DNA of 64,000 nt from Gammaproteobacteria bacterium (lineage in GTDB: Bacteria; Pseudomonadota; Gammaproteobacteria; Xanthomonadales; SZUA-36), in contig JAJRUM010000058.1 of the NCBI GenBank assembly GCA_024277815.1, positions 1-64,000 on the forward strand, in the 5' to 3' direction. Both the position numbers and the translations under genes were made by a program. Under the pieces are notes generated by a model. It was given only the letters and a program-made list of their open reading frames with translations. It searched no databases and was not told the DNA's origin. Below are positions 54,222 to 63,614 of this stretch, piece by piece. Each line of letters opens with the position of its first letter. Positions within the stretch are counted from its first letter, which is position 1.

Positions 54222-55112
54222 TTAGCTGTCGCGGTCTACAGCGTAAGCTGCCAGCCATGCCAGAGTGTCTGTTTCACCCGGTAAATGTACCAGTTCTGCC
54301 AGTGCCAGGTCTCGCAATTCGTAGGCTCTTTTATACGATGCTTCTACTCCGATGATGGAGGGAAAGGCGGGTTTTGAGCGCGCGGCATCAGCCTGGCTGG
54401 GCTTGCCGGTCGCTTCACTGTCGCCGGTAACATCCAGCAAATCATCAAAAACCTGGAAAGCGAGGCCGGTCAGCTTGCCGAAGCGGGACAGGGCCTCAAG
54501 TTGTTCAGTGCGTGCCTCTGCCACCAGGGCAGCCGCCATGGTGCTGATTTCTATCAGGGCGCCTGTCTTGAAAGCGTGAATACATTCCAACTCAGCCAGC
54601 GTCAACTGGTTACCAACGCTGGCAAGATCAAGTACCTGCCCGCCAGCCATGCCACCGGCTCCACAAGCCCGTGCCAGGCCCAGTATCACGGCTGCCTGGG
54701 CCTTTGGATTGGTAGACAGTAGGTGGTCAGCTGCGAGAATTTCGAATGCCAGTGCCTGCAGCGCGTCGCCGGCCAGTATGGCGGTTGCTTCATCAAACTG
54801 GCGGTGGCAACTGGCTTGCCCGCGCCGAAAGTCATCGTCATCCATGGCGGGTAAATCATCATGGATGAGGGAATAAGCATGTATGAGCTCAATCGCAACA
54901 GCAATGCCGTCAAGCGCCTGCTCATCCAGCCCCAGCGAGCGACCTGAAGCATATGCGAAAAGAGGCCGAATGCGCTTACCACCCGCGGTAGCAGAGTAGT
55001 GCATCGCCTGGTACAGGAGTTGCGGCGTTTTTTCCGGCCCCGGCAGGTAGCCGGGAAGAATCTCTTCAAACCGGGAATGCCAAGCCTGGATAATGGCAGT
55101 GCTTTCAGGCAT
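54222..55112 (-). CDS. ispA: Farnesyl diphosphate synthase (geranyltranstransferase)
   Basis: Condenses isoprenyl units to farnesyl diphosphate. It has both aspartate-rich motifs, HDDLPAMDDDD and FQVFDDLLDVTG, plus GGKRIRPLF. The track starts at 55142; ATG 55112 (MPESTAIIQAW) gives 296 aa, the E. coli length, and overlaps the xseB stop within ATGCCTGA. It precedes dxs, so the isoprenoid steps are co-expressed. Confidence 0.95.
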   Translation of the reverse strand: MPESTAIIQAWHSRFEEILPGYLPGPEKTPQLLYQAMHYSATAGGKRIRPLFAYASGRSLGLDEQALDGIAVAIELIHAYSLIHDDLPAMDDDDFRRGQASCHRQFDEATAILAGDALQALAFEILAADHLLSTNPKAQAAVILGLARACGAGGMAGGQVLDLASVGNQLTLAELECIHAFKTGALIEISTMAAALVAEARTEQLEALSRFGKLTGLAFQVFDDLLDVTGDSEATGKPSQADAARSKPAFPSIIGVEASYKRAYELRDLALAELVHLPGETDTLAWLAAYAVDRDS

Positions 55113-55344
55113 CAGAATCGAATGGAGTGATGGATTCCTCATCTTCCGGATCCATAAGCTGATCGACAGTTTGCTGGGCGTTATCCAGTATAGACTGGCA
55201 TTGTCGGGTCAGCTCGATACCGTGTTCAAAACCCGATAGTGATTCATCCAGTGACTGCTCACCTTTTTCGAGCTTTCCCACCAGTTTCTCAAGCTCTGTA
55301 AGCGTAACTTCAAAGTCGGGATTTGGCGTACTTTTTTTACCCAT
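55105..55344 (-). CDS. xseB: Exodeoxyribonuclease VII small subunit
   Basis: Small subunit of a single-strand-specific exonuclease. The 79-aa protein starts at ATG 55344 (MGKKSTPNPDF), preceded by AGGAA, and has the family core FEVTLTELEKLVGKLEKGEQSLDESL followed by an acidic tail. The track start at 55422 lies inside tilS and adds 26 unrelated residues. It overlaps ispA by 8 bp. The large subunit xseA is not in the window. Confidence 0.95.
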   Translation of the reverse strand: MGKKSTPNPDFEVTLTELEKLVGKLEKGEQSLDESLSGFEHGIELTRQCQSILDNAQQTVDQLMDPEDEESITPFDSDA

Positions 55345-55375
55345 GATTCTGTATTCCTGATTCAGCCGGGCGACA

Positions 55376-56761
55376 CTAACGCACCGCATCGGAATGGTCA
55401 ACCGGATGCTGTTGCGCAACAATATATTTTAACAGCGGAGCCGCTGGTTGCCAGCTTAGTGTGAGTTGATTTTCGGACAGCCAGGCCGCAAAGTTATCAT
55501 CAAAGCACCAGTCACCGATGGCGACCAACACGCCCTCAAGCTGGCAAATTGGAATGGAGTCCCTGAGCCAGCCCGGGATACCCGCCGCTTGAAAAATATT
55601 TTTCAGGCTTTTATTCACTGCACCCTGCCTGATGGCTTGCCCCTGACAGTTTTTGCGACTGCTGATCAGCAGTCCTGGTGGTGGTTTTTGGGTGTTTTTG
55701 CCTACCAGCAGCAACCGGCCGCGGCCGTCACCCAGCTCAACGGTGGCCGAATCGCCCGGCCAGGTGAAATCATCGCCAGGCGGCCGGGGGTTGATTCGCT
55801 GTAGCCAAAGTTGCTTCTGGTAGAAGCGCAACAGCCAGCCGGCCCATTCAATTCGGGTGTTTCGTCCCTTTCCGGACTGGAATACCTGCTGATACAGGCT
55901 TTGCAGGCTGCGCGCCGGAATAGGTGGTACAGCTGCTCTTTTCAGCCAGCGCCGCATGGCCAGCTTGAACAGCGCAGGGTCCCCGTCCAATTGACTGGAA
56001 ACCCGCATAATCAGAGGGTGGCACAAGTTATTTGCAAGGTATTCATCTGCCAGACGTTCAAGCAGTGAGCGGGATTCTGCCATCGCATTGCGGGTCAATA
56101 ACAGCCGCTGGCCCGTACCCTGCCAGCGGCTTTCCAGTAGTGGCATGAGCTGGTGGCGGACGAAATTGCGATCATGGGTCAGAAGCTGGTTGGAAGGATC
56201 TTCGATCCAGCTGACATCATGCCGGTGTAAATACTTTATCAATTCGGAATTTTCAAAATTCAGTAATGGCCTTTGCAGTACGCCGGCTGCCAAAGGCCGG
56301 CTTGCCGGCATTGCCGCAAGGCCATCCACGCCACTGCCACGCATCAGGTTCAGTAACAGCGTTTCGGCCTGGTCATCGGCATGGTGGGCTGTCAGCAGGC
56401 TGTCGCCCGTTTTGAGCAAAGCGGACATGGCCTGGTAACGCAGTTGGCGGGCTTCTGCCTCCAGGCCCTTACCGCTACGGTTCTCAAGCTCGATCCGGAG
56501 GCAGGTCAGGGTAATTTCGCGATCCTGACAAAACTTCTCGCAATGTTGCTGCCACAAATCAGCGTCGGTATGCAGTCCGTGATTGACATGTACCGCCGCG
56601 ATGGGGTGCGCGAGTTCATCCTGTAGCCGCCAAAGCGCATGCAGTAGCGCGCTTGAATCAGCACCACCGCTAAAACCAACCAGGTAGCTGTGTGCGCGCA
56701 GTTGTGACTTCAGAATGTGTAACAAACGTTCCGCAGTGAAGGGCGGCAAACGGGTATTCAT
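55376..56761 (-). CDS. tilS: tRNA(Ile)-lysidine synthase TilS
   Basis: Modifies the wobble cytidine of the AUA-reading isoleucine tRNA to lysidine, an essential step. The 461-aa protein has the PP-loop ATP motif VGFSGGADSSALLHAL (Ser31 onward), HVNHGLHTDAD, TAHHADDQAETLLLNLMRGSG and the C-terminal TilS domains. It follows accA by 15 bp, a frequent gene pair. Confidence 0.95.
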   Translation of the reverse strand: MNTRLPPFTAERLLHILKSQLRAHSYLVGFSGGADSSALLHALWRLQDELAHPIAAVHVNHGLHTDADLWQQHCEKFCQDREITLTCLRIELENRSGKGLEAEARQLRYQAMSALLKTGDSLLTAHHADDQAETLLLNLMRGSGVDGLAAMPASRPLAAGVLQRPLLNFENSELIKYLHRHDVSWIEDPSNQLLTHDRNFVRHQLMPLLESRWQGTGQRLLLTRNAMAESRSLLERLADEYLANNLCHPLIMRVSSQLDGDPALFKLAMRRWLKRAAVPPIPARSLQSLYQQVFQSGKGRNTRIEWAGWLLRFYQKQLWLQRINPRPPGDDFTWPGDSATVELGDGRGRLLLVGKNTQKPPPGLLISSRKNCQGQAIRQGAVNKSLKNIFQAAGIPGWLRDSIPICQLEGVLVAIGDWCFDDNFAAWLSENQLTLSWQPAAPLLKYIVAQQHPVDHSDAVR

Positions 56762-56776
56762 GGGGACAGCCCGGGC

Positions 56777-57733
56777 TCAGTCCTTGTATTCGCCATACGA
56801 GAGCAGGCGCTGATATCTTTCTTCCAGCAAGGACTCTGTGGTCAGTTTATCCAACTCTTCAAGCTGGGAAGCGAGGCAGTCGCCGACCTGGCTGGCCACT
56901 TTCTCCGGGTCCTTGTGGGCACCGCCCAGGGGTTCCGGAATCACTTCATCGACCAGGCCCAGTTGCAACAGGCGGTCAGAGGTGATGCCGAGCGCCGTTG
57001 CTGCGTCTTCCGCCATGGCCGCATCTTTCCACAAAATGGATGCGCAACCTTCCGGGGAAATCACCGAATAGGTACTGTACTGAAGTATGTTGACACGGTC
57101 ACCCACACCGATGGCCAGCGCGCCACCGGAACCACCTTCGCCGATGATGGTACAAATCACGGGTACCGGAAGCTGTGACATGTACTTAAGGTTGGCAGCA
57201 ATGGCCTCGGATTGCCCGCGTTCCTCAGCACCGACGCCCGGATAGGCGCCAGGCGTATCGATGAAGGTCAGCAACGGCAGGCGAAAACGTTCTGCCATTT
57301 TCATCAACCGCAAGGCTTTTCTGTAGCCTTCGGGGCGAGGCATACCAAAATTCCTGAAAATCTTGGCTTTGGTATCCCGGCCTTTTTGCTGGCCGATAAT
57401 CACCACCGCGCGATCCCGGAAGCGTGCCAATCCGCCGATGATGGCGTGGTCATCAGCGAAGGCACGATCACCATGCAGTTCATGAAATTCATCGAACAGG
57501 AAATCCACGTAATCCAGCGTATAGGGCCTGAGTGGATGGCGGCTGAGCTGTGAAATCTGCCAGGGTGACAGGTCTTTGAAGATACTGGCCAATTTCTGGC
57601 GCATCTTCGATTGCAGGCGCTGAATTTCTTCCTCAAGGTTCAAGGCATTGTCAGAACCGACGTTGCGAAGTTCGTCAATCTTGGCTTGCAGTTCAGCAAT
57701 TGGCTGTTCGAAATCCAGATAGTTCGGGTTCAT
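56777..57733 (-). CDS. accA: Acetyl-CoA carboxylase carboxyltransferase subunit alpha
   Basis: Alpha half of the carboxyltransferase that makes malonyl-CoA for fatty-acid synthesis. The start [18 protein letters not shown] at ATG 57733 has GGAAG upstream and gives 318 aa, as in E. coli; the track start at 57751 is six codons too long. Core motifs include [20 protein letters not shown] and [14 protein letters not shown]. It leads the operon accA-tilS-xseB-ispA-dxs. Confidence 0.97.
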   Translation of the reverse strand: MNPNYLDFEQPIAELQAKIDELRNVGSDNALNLEEEIQRLQSKMRQKLASIFKDLSPWQISQLSRHPLRPYTLDYVDFLFDEFHELHGDRAFADDHAIIGGLARFRDRAVVIIGQQKGRDTKAKIFRNFGMPRPEGYRKALRLMKMAERFRLPLLTFIDTPGAYPGVGAEERGQSEAIAANLKYMSQLPVPVICTIIGEGGSGGALAIGVGDRVNILQYSTYSVISPEGCASILWKDAAMAEDAATALGITSDRLLQLGLVDEVIPEPLGGAHKDPEKVASQVGDCLASQLEELDKLTTESLLEERYQRLLSYGEYKD

Positions 57734-57787
57734 ATCAATTCGCTTCCACAATAGAACGCAAAGTATAACGGCTACGGCACATTTAGG

Positions 57788-58663
57788 TTAGACCTTTGCA
57801 GCTGACGGCGGCTTGCTGCGCGGAATGAGCTTGCTGTTCCAGTTTTCAATAGCCCACTCCCACAATGGCGTCAGTGCAAGGCCTGCGGGTGGGTTCTGGC
57901 CAAGGAAAAGCAGTGCCGTTGCGACCGCAACCGCTGGAGCGTGATGCTTCACCGGGTCTGCCTGAAGGCGCTTGCTCAGCTTGTGACCATCGGCAGAAAG
58001 GGCCAGTGGCAGGTGCATATAAGCGGGGGAATCAAACCCCAGAGTCTTTTGTAAGTATAGCTGACGGCAGGTTGAGTCGAGCAGGTCAGCGCCACGAACA
58101 ACCTGTGTAATGCCCTGGAACTGGTCATCAACGACCACAGCAAGCTGGTAGGCATACAGGCCATCAGCCCTGTGGATCACAAAATCCCCCACATCACGGG
58201 TCAGTGAAACCGACACATTTCCCTGTAGCGCATCGCTAAAGTCACAGGTTTCCTGTGTGACCAGCAGGCGAATAGCCCGTGGTTTCCGGCCGTTTCTGAT
58301 ACCGTTTCTGCAAGTGCCCTGATAAACACCTGATGGTGGCAGATCCTTGCGTGTACACCAGCAGGCGAATGCCCGCCCGGCTTTCAGCAGCTGATCGATA
58401 CTGGCCTGGTAAGCTGCATATCTGGAACTCTGGTAGAGGATTGGCCCATCCGGCTCCATTCCGAGCCGGTATAAATCATCAATGATTCGGCTGGCGCTAC
58501 CCTTTACTTCTCTGGGTGGATCGATATCCTCGACCCGCAGCAGCCATTTTCCGCCCTGGGTTTTGGCTTCCAGAAAGCTGCCCACAGCAGAAATAAGCGA
58601 ACCAAAGTGCAGGTCGCCGGTGGGTGAGGGCGCGAAACGACCGACAACAGGAACCGGGTTCAT
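57788..58663 (-). CDS. gluQ: Glutamyl-Q tRNA(Asp) synthetase
   Basis: A shortened glutamyl-tRNA synthetase paralogue that attaches glutamate to the queuosine base of tRNA(Asp). The 291-aa protein keeps the catalytic fold with GRFAPSPTGDLHFGSL (HIGH-type), LLRVEDIDPPR, zinc-ligand cysteines in CWCTRKDL and GTCRNG, and HKLSKR (KMSKS-type), and lacks the anticodon-binding domain. It follows the FimX-like gene by 40 bp. Confidence 0.94.
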   Translation of the reverse strand: MNPVPVVGRFAPSPTGDLHFGSLISAVGSFLEAKTQGGKWLLRVEDIDPPREVKGSASRIIDDLYRLGMEPDGPILYQSSRYAAYQASIDQLLKAGRAFACWCTRKDLPPSGVYQGTCRNGIRNGRKPRAIRLLVTQETCDFSDALQGNVSVSLTRDVGDFVIHRADGLYAYQLAVVVDDQFQGITQVVRGADLLDSTCRQLYLQKTLGFDSPAYMHLPLALSADGHKLSKRLQADPVKHHAPAVAVATALLFLGQNPPAGLALTPLWEWAIENWNSKLIPRSKPPSAAKV

Positions 58664-58703
58664 AAAGTGCTGTTCAACTCAGGTGAAGGTTATTGCGGGG
58701 CGG

Positions 58704-60734
58704 CTATTGGCCAACGACTTGGGGAGCCTCATTCAGGAAGTCTCCGGTTACCAGCTTTACGCCGCACTGCCAGAGTATGGATAAATCAGATGCATCCTGC
58801 ACCTCATCGGCAACGATAAACAGATCATGGGGCTCTATGCTTTTGACGACTGCCCGGATAATGTCCTGGTTACTCTTTTGGGTGGACAGGCCCTGTGCAA
58901 GTCCAGGACGAAGTTTGACCATACTGACGGGCAAATGCTCGAGCAGTTGTATTGTCCGGCGGTCATTATCAAATTCTGAAAGGACCACACCACAGCCCAG
59001 GTTCCTGAGTTCATCAATCAGGTGATGTGTTTCCTTGAGGTTGGCTTCTGCCATCATTGCAGATACTTGCAGGATTAGCTGGGAACCTTCTGCTTCGGTT
59101 TCTTCCAACTGGTGTTTAAACCAGCTGGGGAAGCTGAAATCAAGCACCGAGTTTACGCTCAGGGAGATAATATGCCGGTCGCCCGTACCGGCGATGGCTG
59201 CCATTAGTTGCGGAATAACATGCCGGTCGATGACACCGCCAAGATCGTGACGTTCGGCAGCCAGCATGAACTCGCTGGCAGGCGAGTCGCCTTGTTCTTC
59301 GCGCATGAAAGTACGGTTTTCGAACAGGCCTTCACTTTCGCCCTCAAGGTCGACAATGGATTGTTGCACGGTATAGAAATCGTGATTGTTCAGCGCATGG
59401 CGGATTCGCTCCACCCAGTCCCGTTCGGTTTCACCGGAACTGACCGTGGTCAATGCCGGCTTGTAAGTGACTAATGTGCTGCCTTTTTGTGCCGCTTCCT
59501 TAAATGCGCTGGTTGCCTGGCCAATGATCTCTTCTGCATCCCGTGTGAATGAACCCAGCGTAGCCAAGCCTATGCTGCAGGCTGCAGGAATGGTTTGGTC
59601 ATCCACTTCAACGACATGCTCTGAATAGCTTTCAATGATGCTGTTGGCCGTATCGAGCATGTCCGACTTGTCGTCGCGCTTGATCAGGGCGACAAAACCA
59701 CAATCACAGAAGCGGGCAGTGAGGTCTTCATCGTTCACGTTGCCCCGGATAAAATTGGCCAGATCCAGAATATAGGCATCAAGACCCTTCATGCCCAGCT
59801 TCTGTTGCAACTCTGCAATGCCATCCGGTTCGATGTATAAAACCGCACTTCTGGTGTCGGTATCACGCTCTTCATCAATGAAAGCAGACAGGCGATCGGT
59901 AAATGTCTGGCGATTGTTCATCTGCGTCAATGGGTCGGTTTTGCGCAAGCGATCCAGTTCTTCCTGCAGAACGGAGTTGGCATCCTGCTCACGCACCATC
60001 ATCTGGATACACTGTTCACCATTGAACCGAGCCGGGGAAAAAGTCAGTTCTGCTTTCAGCTGTTTGCCGGATGGCGCGTTAATCGTGACCACTGGCGAGC
60101 TTTCCGGGAAAATATCCCGGTTCATGTCGCGCAGAAGTTTTTTCAGGTTATGGCCTTTCTTGGGCGCCATCAGTTCCAGCAGCGACAGCCCTTCAATATC
60201 ATCCATTGCCTGCACCTGCAAAAGCTCCAGGTAAGCGCGATTGGCATAGACGTGCAAGCCTTCATGAATGTAGGCAATTGAATCCCTGGCGCTGTCCAGG
60301 AGAAGGTCGTAACGGTGTTGTAGTTCGGTCAGTCTGAGGTGTAAATCATCGTGCTCGCGGGCAGATTTTCCACCGGAGATGTGTTGTTGAACCACCTGCA
60401 TTAACTGATCGTTCTCTTCGGCATTGATGAGCATGACGGAATGCGAGGCCAGTGCTTCGTCAATAACGTCAGTATCCGCCGCTGATATTTGCAAGGCCAC
60501 CGGTGTGGAATGCTGGTCTGCGGCCTGCAGTATCTGGCCTATTTTCAGTGTAGAGGGCAGTTCGGTAGTGACCAGGATCAGAAAGGGCGAAAACTCCTGT
60601 AAATAACTTTTCAGTTCACCCAGATTGGCTGCGTTGGCCACGCGCACAGCCATGCCGGCGTTACGCAGCAGGCTGGTAACAGCCTGTGCATGATCCGGGG
60701 AACTGTCGATAACCAGCAGGTGGGAACTATTCAT
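58704..60734 (-). CDS. FimX-like degenerate GGDEF/EAL protein (REC-PAS-GGDEF-EAL)
   Basis: A 676-aa multidomain protein. Residues 1-120 resemble a receiver domain (LLVIDSSPDHAQAVTSLLRNAG). A PAS domain follows (about 140-260; ARDSIAYIHEGLHVYANRAYLEL). The GGDEF-like domain (about 270-430) has CDCGF where active enzymes have GGDEF. The EAL-like domain (about 440-676) has ENRTF in place of the EAL signature. Both enzyme sites are thus lost, as in Pseudomonas FimX, which binds c-di-GMP and controls type IV pili. The same order and length suggest a FimX-type sensor, but whether c-di-GMP is bound cannot be decided here. It stands first in the run leading to gluQ. Confidence 0.85.
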   Translation of the reverse strand: MNSSHLLVIDSSPDHAQAVTSLLRNAGMAVRVANAANLGELKSYLQEFSPFLILVTTELPSTLKIGQILQAADQHSTPVALQISAADTDVIDEALASHSVMLINAEENDQLMQVVQQHISGGKSAREHDDLHLRLTELQHRYDLLLDSARDSIAYIHEGLHVYANRAYLELLQVQAMDDIEGLSLLELMAPKKGHNLKKLLRDMNRDIFPESSPVVTINAPSGKQLKAELTFSPARFNGEQCIQMMVREQDANSVLQEELDRLRKTDPLTQMNNRQTFTDRLSAFIDEERDTDTRSAVLYIEPDGIAELQQKLGMKGLDAYILDLANFIRGNVNDEDLTARFCDCGFVALIKRDDKSDMLDTANSIIESYSEHVVEVDDQTIPAACSIGLATLGSFTRDAEEIIGQATSAFKEAAQKGSTLVTYKPALTTVSSGETERDWVERIRHALNNHDFYTVQQSIVDLEGESEGLFENRTFMREEQGDSPASEFMLAAERHDLGGVIDRHVIPQLMAAIAGTGDRHIISLSVNSVLDFSFPSWFKHQLEETEAEGSQLILQVSAMMAEANLKETHHLIDELRNLGCGVVLSEFDNDRRTIQLLEHLPVSMVKLRPGLAQGLSTQKSNQDIIRAVVKSIEPHDLFIVADEVQDASDLSILWQCGVKLVTGDFLNEAPQVVGQ

Positions 60735-60959
60735 GCACTGATTATGACGTATATTTTGCTTTTTTTGTAGAAATTGTCCGTTGCTCTCAGTATTCGGCGG
60801 CTATGCCAAAGCCCTCTAACTGTGAAACTCAGGGCCAGCATGTGCGCAAAATCTGTCGTCTTATCCGAGTTCGAGTTATCATTGCAGCTCTTTTTATCCT
60901 GTGAGTCTGTTCAGACTGAATCTGCAACGACCTGCGCAAAAAACTGCCTGGAGACAGCA
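60735..60959. other. Divergent intergenic region, FimX-like / efp
   Basis: This 225-bp gap must hold the promoters of both genes. The ORF track extends efp through it, but the 62 extra residues are not EF-P sequence. I could not identify a convincing -35/-10 pair or operator, and there is no epmB gene, which often sits beside efp. Confidence 0.5.
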
Positions 60960-61529
60960 ATGGCGTCTTATAGCACCAATGAATTCAAAAGCGGCCTGAA
61001 AATCATGATTAATGGTGACCCGCATAATATTGTTGAGAATGAATTTGTTAAGCCCGGTAAAGGTCAGGCGTTCAGCCGTGTACGGGTTCGTAACCTTAAG
61101 ACCGGGCGGGTGGTGGAGAAAACCTTCAAGTCGGGAGAATCTGTTGAGGCCGCCGATGTGTTTGAAACTCCAGTCCAGTATTTATACAACGATGGTGAGT
61201 TCTGGCATTTCATGCACCCGGAATCCTATGAGCAGTACTCCATCAGCAAGGAGGACATTGGTGGTGCCGCTTACTGGATGCAGGAAGAGGGTGTATGCAC
61301 CATGACACTGTTCAATGGTGAGCCCCTTTATGTGCTGCCGCCCAACTTTGTTGAAATGAAAATTGTTGAAACCGACCCGGGGGTGCGTGGAGACACCTCA
61401 GGCGGTGGTGGCAAGCCAGCCAAACTCGAGTCCGGGGCGACCGTGCGGGTGCCGCTTTTTATCCAGAACGAGGAAGTTATCAAGGTTGATACCCGTACCG
61501 GCGAGTACGTATCGAGAGTGAAGGGGTAA
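60960..61529 (+). CDS. efp: Translation elongation factor P
   Basis: Relieves ribosome stalling at polyproline stretches. The true start is ATG 60960 ([19 protein letters not shown]) after GGAGA, giving 189 aa; the track start at 60774 is an artefact. The tip loop reads KPGKGQA, with Lys34 at the position that EpmA modifies with beta-lysine in E. coli. Pseudomonas has a rhamnosylated arginine there instead, so this organism should carry epmA/epmB elsewhere. Confidence 0.97.
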   Translation: MASYSTNEFKSGLKIMINGDPHNIVENEFVKPGKGQAFSRVRVRNLKTGRVVEKTFKSGESVEAADVFETPVQYLYNDGEFWHFMHPESYEQYSISKEDIGGAAYWMQEEGVCTMTLFNGEPLYVLPPNFVEMKIVETDPGVRGDTSGGGGKPAKLESGATVRVPLFIQNEEVIKVDTRTGEYVSRVKG

Positions 61530-61534
61530 CTCTT

Positions 61535-62866
61535 TTGTCACAGACGGTTCTACTTTTGCCGCGCTGGTTGGTGCCAGTAAGGCCTCGCCTGCAGGTATTG
61601 GAAAACATGGCCGTGGCTATGGAGGGTGAGCGAATTGTAGCCGTGCTGCCACGCGCGGACGCGTTTGCCCGCTTCCAGGATGCCAGTCACGTGGAACTGC
61701 CCAGGCATGTTTTATTGCCGGGTTTCATCAACATGCATACTCACTCGGCCATGTCCCTGTTAAGGGGCTATGCGGACGACCTCAATTTGCAGGCCTGGCT
61801 CAATGACCATATCTGGCCGGTAGAAAAAGCCTTCGTGGGCCCAAAGTTTGTGCATGATGGAACGCGCCTGGCGATGGCGGAGATGTTGCGCGGTGGCACC
61901 ACCTGTTTTAATGACAACTATTTTTTCCCCGAAGTCACCGCTGCTGCCGCCGTTGCAGCGGGCATGCGCGCTTCTATCGGTTTGCCGGTTATCGATGTCC
62001 CCACGGCCTGGGCAGACCACGTGGATGATTACATTAACAAAGGCCTGAAAGTCAGTTCCGGTTGGCAGGGCGAGACGCTGCTCAGCACGGCATTTGCACC
62101 GCACGCACCGTATTCGGTGGATGATGAGGCCTTTGGCCGGATTATAGCGTTATCTGCCAGGCATGATATGCGGGTTCACATGCATGTGCTGGAATCAGAG
62201 TGGGAGGTTGGCGAGTCTCTGCGCCAGCATGGCAAGTCAACGCTGGACCGGCTGAATGATCTTGGCCTACTCAACGAACGCCTGCTGGCTGTCCATATGA
62301 CCCAGTTGGGCGCCAGTGATATCGCGCTGTTGTCGGACACCAATGTAAATATCATCCACTGCCCGGAATCCAACCTGAAACTTGGTGACGGTTTTTGCCC
62401 GGTTGCCCGCTTGCTTGAGCAAGATATCAACCTGGCGCTTGGCACCGATGGGGCGGCCAGCAATAACAATCTGGACTTACTGGCAGAAGCCCGCACGGCG
62501 GCGCTGCTGGCCAAGGGCGTTGCCGCTGACCCCTGCACGCTGAAAGCTTTTGAGGCGCTGGAAATGCTGACCATCAATGCAGCAACTGCTCTCGGTCAGG
62601 CGCAGGAAATTGGCAGCATTGAAGCCGGTAAACTGGCTGATATGTGTGCGCTTGATATGGATTTCCTGCAATCAACACCCATGTATGATGTGGTGTCACA
62701 CTTGATTTATGCAGCATCCAGCCAGCAGGTGACCCACGTCTGGGTAGGCGGCCGGATGTTGCTGGAAGATTCCAGCTTCACAGGCATGGATCTGGACGAA
62801 ATAATTGACCGCGCAAAGCGCTGGGCTGTGCGTATTGCAGCGGGCCGCGGTGCGACAGGAGCATAA
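61535..62866 (+). CDS. mtaD: Amidohydrolase of the TRZ/ATZ family, probable 5-methylthioadenosine/S-adenosylhomocysteine deaminase
   Basis: Metal-dependent deaminase of the amidohydrolase superfamily. The 443-aa protein starts at TTG 61535 (AAGGGG eight bases upstream, inside efp). It has the metal ligands HTHSAMSLLRG, HMHVLESEWEVGES, HMTQL and the aspartate in LGTDGAASNNNLDLL. It lies 5 bp before ubiG, as in Pseudomonas, where a TRZ/ATZ hydrolase also adjoins ubiG. Removing methylation by-products next to a methyltransferase is a sensible but inferred link. Confidence 0.88.
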   Translation: MSQTVLLLPRWLVPVRPRLQVLENMAVAMEGERIVAVLPRADAFARFQDASHVELPRHVLLPGFINMHTHSAMSLLRGYADDLNLQAWLNDHIWPVEKAFVGPKFVHDGTRLAMAEMLRGGTTCFNDNYFFPEVTAAAAVAAGMRASIGLPVIDVPTAWADHVDDYINKGLKVSSGWQGETLLSTAFAPHAPYSVDDEAFGRIIALSARHDMRVHMHVLESEWEVGESLRQHGKSTLDRLNDLGLLNERLLAVHMTQLGASDIALLSDTNVNIIHCPESNLKLGDGFCPVARLLEQDINLALGTDGAASNNNLDLLAEARTAALLAKGVAADPCTLKAFEALEMLTINAATALGQAQEIGSIEAGKLADMCALDMDFLQSTPMYDVVSHLIYAASSQQVTHVWVGGRMLLEDSSFTGMDLDEIIDRAKRWAVRIAAGRGATGA

Positions 62867-62871
62867 GTCTG

Positions 62872-63591
62872 ATGACGGAAGTTGAGACAAATATTGATCC
62901 GGCGGAACGCCAGAAATTTGATGATATTGCTGCGTCCTGGTGGGACCCTGATGGTGAGTCACGGCCGTTACATGATCTGAACCCCGCGCGCCTGGCCTAC
63001 ATTGCGGAACGGGCGGAAATCAAAGACGCCAGCGTCGTTGATGTGGGTTGTGGCGGCGGCATTTTGTCTGAATCAATGGCTGCGCTGGGGGCGAAGGTCA
63101 CCGGTATTGATGTTGCTGACAAGGCACTGTCGGTGGCGCGTTTGCACTTGCATGAGTCAGGTGTGCAAGTGGATTACCAACAATCTACAGCGGAATCCTG
63201 GGCGCAGGAACATCCTGCCAGTGCCGGTATCGTTACCTGCATGGAAATGCTTGAGCATGTGCCTGATCCGGCATCGGTGGTTACTGCCTGTGCCAGCATG
63301 CTGGTCGAAGGCGGTCATTTGTTTATGAGCACCCTCAACAGGAATCCGGCCTCCTTCGTGGTGGCCATACTCGGTGGTGAATACATTACCCGGATAATCC
63401 CCAGGGGCACACACCAGTATGAGCGCTTCATCAAGCCATCCGAGTTGTCCGCCTGGTTGCGGGCGGCCAGCATGAAAACTGCAGAAATAACGGGTATCCA
63501 CTATAACCCGTTGGACCGTACTGCCCGTACCGGCGGGAGTGTCAATGTTAACTATATAATTCATGCAGTTAAGTTAAGCAGCCAGGCCTGA
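62872..63591 (+). CDS. ubiG: Ubiquinone biosynthesis O-methyltransferase UbiG
   Basis: SAM-dependent enzyme that carries out both O-methylations in ubiquinone synthesis. The 239-aa protein has the opening FDDIAASWWDPDGESRPLHD, the SAM motif VVDVGCGGGILSESMA, EMLEHVPDP and the lipid-contact region NRNPASFVVAILGGEY. AGGAG precedes ATG 62872. Confidence 0.97.
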   Translation: MTEVETNIDPAERQKFDDIAASWWDPDGESRPLHDLNPARLAYIAERAEIKDASVVDVGCGGGILSESMAALGAKVTGIDVADKALSVARLHLHESGVQVDYQQSTAESWAQEHPASAGIVTCMEMLEHVPDPASVVTACASMLVEGGHLFMSTLNRNPASFVVAILGGEYITRIIPRGTHQYERFIKPSELSAWLRAASMKTAEITGIHYNPLDRTARTGGSVNVNYIIHAVKLSSQA

Positions 63592-63614
63592 CCCATTAGC
63601 TTGCTGGCGGCATA

